Below, piece by piece: positions 36,195 to 43,923 of a stretch of 64,000 nt of DNA; within the stretch, counting starts at the first letter, position 1, and each line of letters starts with the position of its first letter. The notes beneath the pieces were generated by a model. The model did no database searches, was not told where the DNA came from, and saw only the letters and a program-made list of their open reading frames with translations. Source of the stretch: Thauera sp. GDN1 (GTDB taxonomy: Bacteria > Pseudomonadota > Gammaproteobacteria > Burkholderiales > Rhodocyclaceae). The stretch spans positions 3,782,001 to 3,846,000 of the forward strand of contig NZ_CP097870.1 of NCBI RefSeq assembly GCF_029223545.1. The letters run 5' to 3'. The position numbers and the translations under genes are program-made.

Positions 36195-37118
36195 ATGCGT
36201 TTCACGATCTACCAGGAAAGCCGCGTCGGCTGCCGCAGCAACAACCAGGACCGCATCGCCCACTGCTATTCGCGCGAGGCCTTGCTGATGGTGGTCGCCG
36301 ACGGCATGGGCGGTCACCAGCACGGCGAACTCGCCGCCCAGCTCGCCGTCCGCCACATCGCCCAGGCCTTCCGGAACGAGGCGCGGCCGCGGCTGGTCGA
36401 TCCGGGGCTGTTCCTGTCGCGCACGCTGACCGGCGCGCACCATGCGATCCTCGACGACGCGCTCGACCGCATGCTGCCGGAAGCGCCGCGCACCACCATC
36501 GTCGCCTGCGTGGTGCAGGACGGCGCAGCGCACTGGGCGCATGCCGGCGATTCGCGCCTGTACCTGATGCGCGGCGGCTACATCGTCGCCCGCACCCGCG
36601 ACCATTCGCGCGCGCAGTTGCTGGTGGACCAGGGCGTGCTGCAGCCCGACGAAGCCCTCCTGCACCCCGGCCGCAACCGGCTGTACTCCTGCCTCGGCGG
36701 CAACCAGCCGCCGCAGGTCGAGCACTCGCCGCGCACGCCGCTGCGCGACGGCGACATCCTCGCGCTGTGCAGCGACGGCGCCTGGGGCCCGGCCAGCGAC
36801 GAGAGCATGCTGATCCACCTCACCGCCATGCCCCTGAACCGCGGCGTGCCGGGCCTGCTCGACGAGTCCGAACGCCGCGCCGGCACCACCGCCGACAACC
36901 TGTCGATGGTGGCCATGTGCTGGCACGACGAGGACAATACCGGTGCCGCGAGCGCGCAGGCGATCTCCACCCGCAGCATGGCGCTCGACGACTTCACCAC
37001 CCGGCTCGACATGACGAGCATGGGTGCGGAAGCCGCCGTCGGCCTCGACGAGGACGAGATCGAGCGCGCCATCCGCGAGATCAACGCCACCATCCGCAAA
37101 TTCGACCAGAACCGATAG
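36195..37118 (+). CDS. PP2C-type Ser/Thr protein phosphatase
   Basis: A 307-aa metal-dependent phosphatase. Motifs in order are SRVGCRSNNQDR, VVADGMGGHQHGE (metal Asp), AHAGDSRLYLMRGG, LALCSDGAW and TTADNLSMVAMCW. An acidic C-terminal extension of about 70 residues with many Asp/Thr follows the domain and ends in a short helix (IERAIREINATIRKF). It likely reverses the adjacent kinase. Nine bases separate it from rph, so the three may be co-transcribed. Confidence 0.9.
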   Translation: MRFTIYQESRVGCRSNNQDRIAHCYSREALLMVVADGMGGHQHGELAAQLAVRHIAQAFRNEARPRLVDPGLFLSRTLTGAHHAILDDALDRMLPEAPRTTIVACVVQDGAAHWAHAGDSRLYLMRGGYIVARTRDHSRAQLLVDQGVLQPDEALLHPGRNRLYSCLGGNQPPQVEHSPRTPLRDGDILALCSDGAWGPASDESMLIHLTAMPLNRGVPGLLDESERRAGTTADNLSMVAMCWHDEDNTGAASAQAISTRSMALDDFTTRLDMTSMGAEAAVGLDEDEIERAIREINATIRKFDQNR

Positions 37119-37127
37119 GACACCCCG

Positions 37128-37859
<732 letters not shown>

Positions 37860-37896
37860 CTTCGGCCGACGCCCCTGCTTTCGCTCCCCGGCCCCC

Positions 37897-37920
37897 GTGG
37901 GAGCGGCGGCAGCCGCGACA
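37897..37920 (+). repeat. REP-like unit between rph and rdgB
   Basis: 24 bases (gtgggagcggcggcagccgc followed by gaca) holding the palindrome gcggcggcagccgc-type core. A copy with a single mismatch occurs inside azlC at 57655-57678. Confidence 0.55.
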
Positions 37921-37965
37921 CCCACGCACCGAACGCAGCGCCACCGCCCCCAGGAGCCCCGAATC

Positions 37966-38571
37966 ATGAGCAAACGACTCGTCCTCGCCAGCAACAACGC
38001 CAAGAAGGCCGCCGAGATGCAGGCCCTGCTCGCCCCGCTCGGCATCGAGGTCATCCCGCAATCGGTGTTCGGCGTGAGTGAAGCCGAGGAACCGCACCCG
38101 AGCTTCGTCGAGAACGCGCTCGCCAAGGCCCGCCACGCCTCCGCCGCCACCGGCCTGCCCGCGGTCGCCGACGACTCCGGCCTGTGCGTGGAAGCGCTCG
38201 ACGGCGCCCCAGGCGTGATCTCCGCCCGCTTCGCCGGCGAACCGAAGTCCGACGCGCGCAACAACGCGCTGCTGCTGGAGAAGCTCGCCCACCTCGGCGA
38301 ACCGGCGAAGCGCCGCGCGTATTTCTACTCCGCCGTGGTGCTGGTGCGCCACGCCGACGACCCGCGCCCGCTGATCGCCGACGGCGAATGGCACGGCGAA
38401 ATCCTCACCGCCGCGCGCGGCGAGGGCGGCTTCGGCTACGACCCGCTGTTCTGGGTCCCCGAGCTGGAGCAGACCGCGGCCGAACTCGACGCCACGCTCA
38501 AGAACACCCTCAGCCACCGCGGCGCCGCGATGCGCCACCTGCTCGCCCGCCTCGCCTCGCATCCGCTGTAA
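37966..38571 (+). CDS. rdgB: XTP/dITP diphosphatase RdgB (Ham1 family)
   Basis: A 201-aa house-cleaning pyrophosphatase hydrolysing non-canonical purine nucleotides (XTP, dITP) to prevent their incorporation in DNA. SKRLVLASNNAKKAAEM at the start, VADDSGLCVEALDGAPGV in the middle and GEGGFGYDPLFW near the end are the three Ham1 blocks. AGGAG precedes ATG 37966. Confidence 0.95.
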   Translation: MSKRLVLASNNAKKAAEMQALLAPLGIEVIPQSVFGVSEAEEPHPSFVENALAKARHASAATGLPAVADDSGLCVEALDGAPGVISARFAGEPKSDARNNALLLEKLAHLGEPAKRRAYFYSAVVLVRHADDPRPLIADGEWHGEILTAARGEGGFGYDPLFWVPELEQTAAELDATLKNTLSHRGAAMRHLLARLASHPL

Positions 38572-38600
38572 GCCACAGCGCACCGGAACCACCACCCGCC

Positions 38601-39824
38601 GTGACCACCCGCCGCATCATCCCGCTGACCCCCGCCACGATCCCTGCGCGCGCCCTGCCGCTGCCCGAACGTCCGCAGCTCGAAACCCCGCCGCCGCTGT
38701 CCCTGTACGTGCATTTCCCGTGGTGCGTGAAGAAGTGCCCCTACTGCGACTTCAACTCCCACGCCCCGCGCGAGGGCGGCATCCCCGAGCAGGCCTGGGT
38801 GGACGCGGTGCTCGCCGACCTCCAGCACGCCCTGCCCCAGGTCTGGGGCCGGCGGGTGCACAGCGTCTTCATCGGCGGTGGCACGCCCAGCCTGATGTCG
38901 GCGGCCACGCTCGATGCGCTCCTCACCGGCATCCGCATGCTGCTGCCGCTCGACCCGCTCGCCGAGGTCACGCTCGAGGCCAACCCGGGCACGGTGGAGG
39001 CCGGGCGCTTCCGCGACTACCGCGCCGCCGGCGTCAATCGCCTGTCGCTCGGCATCCAGAGCTTCGACGACGTCATGCTGGCGAAGATCGGTCGCATCCA
39101 CGGCGGCGACGAGGCCCGGCGCGCGATCGACGCCGCACGCACGCACTTCGAGCGCGTGAACCTCGACCTGATGTACGCGCTGCCCGGCCAGACCCTGGAC
39201 ATGGCGCTCGCCGACCTGGAGACGGCCATCGGCTTCGGCGTGCAGCACCTGTCCTGCTACCACCTCACGCTCGAGCCCAACACCCCCTTCGCGCACGACC
39301 CGCCGCCGCTGCCCGACGACGACAGCGCCGCCGACATGCAGGACGCGATCGAGGCCCGCCTGGCCGCGGCCGGCTTCGCGCACTACGAGACCTCCGCCTT
39401 CGCCCGCCCGCACGAGCAGAGCCGCCATAACCTCAACTACTGGACCTTCGGCGACTACCTCGGCATCGGCCCCGGCGCCCACGGCAAGCTCTCCAGCCAC
39501 GAGGGCATCCGCCGCGAGATGCGCCACAAGCATCCGACGCGTTATCTGGAAGGCGCGGCGCGCGGCGACTTCATCCAGGAAGCGCGCGAGGTGTCGGTGG
39601 CGGAACTGCCCTTCGAGTTCATGATGAACGCGCTGCGCCTGACCGAAGGCGTGCCGGCGAAGCTGTTCGCCGCGCGCACCGGGGTGCCGATCGAGTCCAT
39701 CACCGACGAGCTGGCGCAGGCGCGCGAGCGCGGGCTGCTCGATACGGCGGACGGCCAGCTGCGGCCGACCGCGCAGGGTCGTCGCTTCCTGAACGAGTTG
39801 CTGCAGGTGTTTCTGCGCGATTGA
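38601..39824 (+). CDS. hemW: HemW, radical SAM haem chaperone (HemN-like)
   Basis: A 407-aa radical SAM protein. The cluster motif CVKKCPYCDFNSH (CxxxCxxC) lies at about residues 41-53, and the GGGTPSLM and NPGT motifs bind SAM. The CPYCDFNSH form, the length and the rdgB neighbour indicate HemW, which transfers haem to respiratory enzymes, rather than coproporphyrinogen dehydrogenase HemN. GTG 38601 is the start, 29 bases after the rdgB stop. A haem chaperone suits a nitrate-respiring cell. Confidence 0.9.
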   Translation: MTTRRIIPLTPATIPARALPLPERPQLETPPPLSLYVHFPWCVKKCPYCDFNSHAPREGGIPEQAWVDAVLADLQHALPQVWGRRVHSVFIGGGTPSLMSAATLDALLTGIRMLLPLDPLAEVTLEANPGTVEAGRFRDYRAAGVNRLSLGIQSFDDVMLAKIGRIHGGDEARRAIDAARTHFERVNLDLMYALPGQTLDMALADLETAIGFGVQHLSCYHLTLEPNTPFAHDPPPLPDDDSAADMQDAIEARLAAAGFAHYETSAFARPHEQSRHNLNYWTFGDYLGIGPGAHGKLSSHEGIRREMRHKHPTRYLEGAARGDFIQEAREVSVAELPFEFMMNALRLTEGVPAKLFAARTGVPIESITDELAQARERGLLDTADGQLRPTAQGRRFLNELLQVFLRD

Positions 39825-39882
39825 GCCGCCCGGGCGGGTGGAAAGCGGGGAACAGGGCGGCGCCAGTGCCGGCACCTGATTC

Positions 39883-41343
39883 ATGACCAACAGGACTATC
39901 GTGCGCACCTCGACTACCTGCATTTCGATCCGGCCAAGCGCGGGCCCGTCGGGCGAGCCGCAGACCGGGCTCGTTCGACGTTCCCCGCCTGCGTGGCGCG
40001 CCCTGCGCCGCCTCGCCCTGCCCTGGCTGCTGCTGGCGCTGCACGCGGCCGGCACCAGCGCGGCCACCCTGGCCGGCGGCCCGATGGCCGGTCCGGCGAC
40101 GGCCGAACGCGTCGGCGTATGGCTGATGACCGACGCCCCCGCTCAGGTGCGGCTGGAGTACTGGCCGCACGGGCAGCCCGACGCGGTACAGCGCAGCACG
40201 CCGGTCGCCGCCAGCCCCGAGCGCGGCCTCACCGCGCGCGTCGAGCTCGACGGCCTGCAGGCCGCCACCCGCTACGCCTACCGCGTGCTGCTCGACGGCA
40301 CCCCGGTCGAACTCGGCGAGGCGCCCGCGTTCACCACCGCCCCCGCGGATCCGGCCGCGCCGCGCGAGCTGCTCATCGCCACCGCCTCGTGCACCTACGT
40401 CCCCGACCCGCCTTACGAGGTCACGAAGGACTCTTTCGGCGCCGGCTTCGAGATCTTCGACACCGTCGCCGCACGGCGACCCGACGTGATGCTGTGGCTC
40501 GGCGACAACATCTACTACCGCGACAGCGACTTCGAGCGCGCGGACGAGGCCGCCGCGCGCATGCACCGGCGCTGGGCGGCCACGCGCAGCTTCGCGCCGC
40601 TGCAGCGGCTGCTGCGCACCGGCCAGCACGTCGCCATCTGGGACGACCACGACTACGGCCCGAACAACGCCAACCGCGACTTCGCGCTCAAGGCGACGGC
40701 GCTGGCGCATTTCAAGGACTACTGGGCGAATCCCGGCTACGGCCTGCCCGACGTGGCCGGCACCTTTACCCGCGTGCCGCTCGGCGACGTCGAGCTCTTC
40801 CTGCTCGACGACCGCTACCACCGCGACGACGACGCCAGCGAAGACCCGGCGCGGACCATGCTCGGCACGGCCCAGCTCGAGTGGCTCAAGGGCGCGCTGC
40901 GCGACTCGCGCGCCACCTTCAAGCTGGTCGCCAACGGCAGCCGCATGCTCAGCGACCGCCCCTCGCCCGAGCAGCGCGGCGGCGAGGGCTGGCACAACTT
41001 CCCGGCCGAGCGCCAGGCCTTCATCGACTGGCTCACGGCGCAGCGCATCGACGGCGTGTTCTTCGTCTCCGGCGACATCCACTACACCCACCTGACCGAG
41101 CGCGAGCGACCCGGCACCTACCCGCTGACCGAGCTGACCTGCTCGCCGCTGACCGCGCGCGTGCATCCCCGGCCCTTCCCGGTGCGCGAGGTGCCCGGGA
41201 CGCTGGTCACGCAGCGCAACTTCTGCACGCTGGCGTTCTCCGGGCCGGCCGGCGCGCGCCTGCTGCGCGTCTCCGCGTGGGACGCCGCTGGCACGCGCCT
41301 GTGGCAGGCGGAATTTCCGGCCGCGCGGCTGCGCACGCCGTGA
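39883..41343 (+). CDS. PhoD-like alkaline phosphatase / metallophosphoesterase
   Basis: A 486-aa probably exported phosphoesterase. A basic stretch and hydrophobic segment (RRLALPWLLLALHAAGTSA) near residue 50 act as a late signal sequence; there is no clear twin-arginine motif. A fibronectin-like N-terminal domain precedes the catalytic PhoD domain with LLIATASC, MLWLGDNIYYRDSD, IWDDHDYGPNNANRD, VANGSRM and VSGDIHYTHLTE (metal ligands). It hydrolyses phosphodiesters or monoesters; the true substrate is unknown. The start codon is uncertain because no ribosome site is seen. Confidence 0.85.
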   Translation: MTNRTIVRTSTTCISIRPSAGPSGEPQTGLVRRSPPAWRALRRLALPWLLLALHAAGTSAATLAGGPMAGPATAERVGVWLMTDAPAQVRLEYWPHGQPDAVQRSTPVAASPERGLTARVELDGLQAATRYAYRVLLDGTPVELGEAPAFTTAPADPAAPRELLIATASCTYVPDPPYEVTKDSFGAGFEIFDTVAARRPDVMLWLGDNIYYRDSDFERADEAAARMHRRWAATRSFAPLQRLLRTGQHVAIWDDHDYGPNNANRDFALKATALAHFKDYWANPGYGLPDVAGTFTRVPLGDVELFLLDDRYHRDDDASEDPARTMLGTAQLEWLKGALRDSRATFKLVANGSRMLSDRPSPEQRGGEGWHNFPAERQAFIDWLTAQRIDGVFFVSGDIHYTHLTERERPGTYPLTELTCSPLTARVHPRPFPVREVPGTLVTQRNFCTLAFSGPAGARLLRVSAWDAAGTRLWQAEFPAARLRTP

Positions 41344-41447
41344 GCGCGCCGGTCCGGCACGGGCCATGTCAAAAACCCGGGGGCAATCAAATGCAGCACC
41401 CGACCCCACTCACCCTTTCATTACATGTAAAAGCACGAGATCGACGC

Positions 41448-41795
41448 ATGAGACTCCACATGAAGCACATGGCGGCCGCATTGATCGGTCTTTGTGTCCT
41501 CCTTTCGAGCGGCGCGGCCGTGGCCGCAACACCTCAAGAGGGAAAGGCAAGGGCTGAGGTGCAAACGCACGACAGGCAAGACAAGCAAAGCCCGGGGGCG
41601 GAGTCGCTAGAACAAGATCCCGGCAATCGCGCTTCACTGCTTTCGCTGATTCTGGTTGGCGGCGTGATGGTCGTGGCTGTAAAGCTCGCCGTTGCTTTCG
41701 CGAAAAAGAAGATGGAAGAAGACATCAGGATCGCGCAAGCGAAAGCCGATTCCGAGAAGCAGCAAAACGGATCGCGAACGAACCTGCTTCGCTGA
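41448..41795 (+). CDS. Small exported or membrane protein, unknown
   Basis: A 115-aa protein not recognised. The N-terminus (HMAAALIGLCVLLSSGAAVAA) looks like a Sec signal. It is followed by a charged linker rich in Gln/Lys/Asp, a single hydrophobic helix (LLSLILVGGVMVVAVKLAVA) and a Lys/Glu coiled tail. It starts the stretch with reduced GC, and codon use is less G/C-biased than in the genes to its left. Starts at 41391, 41448 or 41460 are possible; I prefer 41448 or 41460 because they put the signal helix at the front. Confidence 0.5.
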   Translation: MRLHMKHMAAALIGLCVLLSSGAAVAATPQEGKARAEVQTHDRQDKQSPGAESLEQDPGNRASLLSLILVGGVMVVAVKLAVAFAKKKMEEDIRIAQAKADSEKQQNGSRTNLLR

Positions 41796-41836
41796 TCACC
41801 TCATGCTCGAGCTTCGCGCCCCAGCGCGTCAGGACT

Positions 41837-42280
41837 TCACGATCCGGTCGTATCGCTCGCACTTCCTGCATCTCCACCTCCTCCTTTGTCAGCACTCGGG
41901 GATGCGGACGCGGCAAGCAGCGCGGCCTCGAGGATCAGCTGCTCCGGAATCGCCTCGAAGCTCACCCTTCCGACCTCCAGTGTCCGGCACTCCGCGCCGC
42001 CGCAGGCCGAGCAGCAGGTGCTTTTGCCGACGCCCGCGCCCAGCCAATCCTCGATCGAACGCCCGGCGATCCAGATCCGGTTCGATTCCGAGGGCATGCC
42101 CTTGAACGCGTCGAGCGCGATCTCCCGCGTTTCCAGAACGGGCTCGATGCCAAGCGGCCGCAACGCCTCCCGAAGCTTGGGGATGGCCTGGACGATGGCG
42201 TCGTACGTGCCGCCGCAGCGCTCGCAGGTCTCCCCTTCAGGCGTGACGAGTCGCTGCCACAGGATGTTCAGGGTCTTCAT
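41837..42280 (-). CDS. DUF2703 cysteine-rich protein
   Basis: A 147-aa protein starting MKTLNILWQRLVTPEGETC. Two cysteine groups, CERCGGTYD near residue 20 and STCCSACGGAECRTLEV near residue 88, with the thioredoxin-like spacing between them, match the DUF2703 family of unknown function. The cysteines suggest metal or thiol chemistry; this is inference. The start follows family length; a longer frame would add 46 residues of poor composition. A palindrome lies upstream at 42403-42419. Confidence 0.7.
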   Translation of the reverse strand: MKTLNILWQRLVTPEGETCERCGGTYDAIVQAIPKLREALRPLGIEPVLETREIALDAFKGMPSESNRIWIAGRSIEDWLGAGVGKSTCCSACGGAECRTLEVGRVSFEAIPEQLILEAALLAASASPSADKGGGGDAGSASDTTGS

Positions 42281-42402
42281 CTTGATCGAAGTCCTCGTGA
42301 GCCAGACGCCAAGCTGAAACGATCTGGCGGCCTGGGATCCGTTCACTGGGGAACGCTGGCGGCCGATGCTGTCAGCCTCGCACGACCTCACTATCGTAAA
42401 GC

Positions 42403-42419
42403 TTTGACCCGCCGTCAAA
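42403..42419. promoter_or_regulatory. Operator-like inverted repeat upstream of the DUF2703 gene
   Basis: TTTGAC-N5-GTCAAA, a perfect 6-bp inverted repeat 122 bases upstream of the DUF2703 start codon. Its size suits a dimeric repressor. No matching regulator gene is adjacent. Between this site and 42586 I see no convincing gene. Confidence 0.4.
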
Positions 42420-42586
42420 AGGCTTGTTGCTCGTCGGGCAGGCGACAGGAGACGGGTCCGGCATCGAATCCCTCAACCCGCTTCGCACCTCATGTCTCGG
42501 ACACGATTGCTGGAGCTGAAGGCCTACGTGATCGGGGCAGGCGGTTTTCGACCCAGAGCAGCCGTAGAGCCTTTGGGAAAGCTGTC

Positions 42587-42655
42587 GTTCAACGTTGGAG
42601 CTAAGCGGCGGATTTGGCGAAGCCAAAGACGTCCGACTTGAGCGAATTGTTAGCG
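42587..42655 (-). repeat. Integron attC site (69 bp)
   Basis: Read on the minus strand it starts CGCTAACAATTCGCTCAAG and ends CTTAGCTCCAACGTTGAAC. That gives an R'' box CGCTAAC, an R' box GTTGAAC (exact GTTRRRY), L''/L' arms that are imperfectly complementary, and a central hairpin TTTGGC-TTCG-CCAAA minus its outermost base (plus strand 42613-42627). This is the full architecture of a cassette recombination site and closely resembles the class 1-type consensus. It follows, on the minus strand, the small membrane ORF at 42732-42968. Confidence 0.8.
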
Positions 42656-42731
42656 GGTGAACCCGCCAACGGGAATTGGTGCGGAGGGGAGGAATTTAAC
42701 CTCCCGCGTTCTCTCCTGGAAGGCAGCATAT

Positions 42732-42968
42732 TTAGGCGCATATGTATCCCTCGTCTGGGTTGGAGCTTTTACCGACAGGCCTCCGCAGGAACGCTGCTCC
42801 GCACCAAACACTAACCACGCAACTAATAACAAGGGTGATTGAGTCAAACATCTTTACCTCCATCGCGCTGAAATAGACCGCGGATATCGACAGCAAAAAC
42901 ACCAACCCAAACGAGATATCAATACTTGCTTCTATATGAGCCTTGAACTCCAAGACTTTTAGGGCCAA
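42732..42968 (-). CDS. Cassette-borne small membrane protein, unknown
   Basis: Up to 78 aa from a TTG at 42968, unrecognised. Two hydrophobic segments (FGLVFLLSISAVYFSA and ITLVISCVVSVWCGAAFL) are separated by a short charged loop. The base composition is far below that of the chromosome. It begins four bases after the end of one attC-like site and ends 76 bases before the next, the normal position of a cassette gene. A second TTG at 42953 could also be the start. Coding status is moderate. Confidence 0.45.
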   Translation of the reverse strand: MALKVLEFKAHIEASIDISFGLVFLLSISAVYFSAMEVKMFDSITLVISCVVSVWCGAAFLRRPVGKSSNPDEGYICA

Positions 42969-42972
42969 AGCC

Positions 42973-43029
42973 CGCTAATGTCAAATTTGAACGGCGCCGG
43001 AGGCGCCCATGTCGAACGAAATATTAGCC
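42973..43029 (-). repeat. attC-like site (57 bp), somewhat degenerate
   Basis: Read on the minus strand it opens GGCTAATATTTCGTTCGACA and closes with GACATTAGCG, around the hairpin GGCGCC-TCC-GGCGCC. The end boxes GGCTAAT and ATTAGCG are mutually complementary over GCTAAT, but the usual AAC/GTT core reads AAT/ATT. The stop codon of the HEPN-like gene lies inside the R'' box, as in typical gene cassettes. Confidence 0.6.
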
Positions 43030-43626
43030 ATGTTTTATTTCAGGGTGGCGCTCTTCTAAGTACAGCTTTAAGCGTCTCTCAAAGCGCTCCTGAGTGGAAA
43101 GTTCCCTACGCTCCGAGGCTCGCGCTCCGGACAAAGTTTCGACAGCCATTTGGTTTGCAACGTGTGATTCCGCTTTACGGATACACAGTCGTTCGTGAGC
43201 CACCACGATATTGACGAATCCAACTGCAAAGAGAGTCTCTAGCACTTCACGTGGCTCTTGTTCATCTTTAAATTCGTCAGGAACAACAGGAGCTGACCTT
43301 GAAAGGAGGACGTTCTTTGCATCGAGGCCGTCCTTAACTGAGAATTCGGTATAGGGATTGTGAGCAAATCGATTTCGAATCGTGTTAATCAAATTGAATA
43401 CAGGGCGCAGATCTCTCCTTAAGATGCCTAGTCCTGTTGCGAAATCAACTTTCAGCAAGAAAGCAACGCGTTCAATTTCAATTGCATCCGCCTTCGGCAA
43501 CGCCTCCAGCAGTGCTATGTTCAATAGCTGATCTATAGAATAGTGCGCCTTAACAACCAATGACAAAAGATCCGGCGCGTCTTTCAATAGCCCTTCGAAT
43601 TGTGATTCTCTACTGACAGCGACCAT
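43024..43626 (-). CDS. HEPN/MltR-like protein in a low-GC cassette
   Basis: A 200-aa mostly helical protein. The segment NTIRNRFAHNPY contains an R-x4-H motif (R84, H89), the catalytic signature of HEPN ribonucleases. The surrounding pattern also resembles MltR-type and abortive-infection HEPN proteins. The C-terminal third is rich in Arg/Glu (ERRELSTQERFERRLKLYLEERH). AAGGA stands before ATG 43626. Base composition is very unlike the flanks, and the stop sits in an attC-like site, so it is probably a captured cassette gene. No antitoxin-like MNT partner is adjacent. Confidence 0.65.
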   Translation of the reverse strand: MVAVSRESQFEGLLKDAPDLLSLVVKAHYSIDQLLNIALLEALPKADAIEIERVAFLLKVDFATGLGILRRDLRPVFNLINTIRNRFAHNPYTEFSVKDGLDAKNVLLSRSAPVVPDEFKDEQEPREVLETLFAVGFVNIVVAHERLCIRKAESHVANQMAVETLSGARASERRELSTQERFERRLKLYLEERHPEIKHG

Positions 43627-43776
43627 CAAAGTCTATTCCTTACGCTTTCGTCAACCTTTTTCTGGCGACAGTTTTTCCGCATAACATCTGAACGCCGAAT
43701 AAAATGTCCTGCGAGTTACTATTTAAATGTAGGAACCACGCTCAAGGCAAGACAACAAGACAGGAATCGCAGCAGC

Positions 43777-43920
43777 CTACAGCTTAGTGGGCTGATGCCC
43801 CATCTGGCGCATAGGCAGAGAGCATACCGCCTCGTCCAGATGGCCGCTATCCGGATCGGGTGGCGACTGGCTGTTTGTGGCCGCATCCAGCCAAACGTCC
43901 AGTAATTCTCCCGGCCCCAA
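43777..43920 (-). CDS. Possible small ORF directly after, and in frame with, the NYN gene
   Basis: After the NYN stop codon the same frame stays open for 48 codons to a TAG at 43777. A TTG six bases after the NYN stop, with AAGG before it, could start a 47-aa peptide (with LLDVWLDAATNSQSPPDPDS and ending MRQMGHQPTKL). The composition looks protein-like. It may instead be a C-terminal part of the NYN protein cut off by a stop, or a remnant of another gene. The rest of 43627-43776 shows nothing I can name. Confidence 0.3.
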   Translation of the reverse strand: MGPGELLDVWLDAATNSQSPPDPDSGHLDEAVCSLPMRQMGHQPTKL

Positions 43921-43923
43921 CCC

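Noticed and set aside
39826..39837. Perfect 12-bp palindrome ccgcccgggcgg after hemW
   Set aside because: Too short to be a convincing terminator or operator in DNA this rich in GC.
42372..42626. 84-codon minus-strand open frame covering the attC region
   Set aside because: It reads through most of the attC structure and has no ribosome site, no family resemblance and irregular composition.
42650..42847. 65-codon minus-strand frame overlapping the two-helix cassette ORF
   Set aside because: Overlaps the ORF with better composition and the attC site; its sequence is not protein-like.
43627..43720. Possible third attC upstream of the HEPN-like gene
   Set aside because: A GTTGACG and a GCATAAC box can be found, but no complementary arms or central hairpin connect them.
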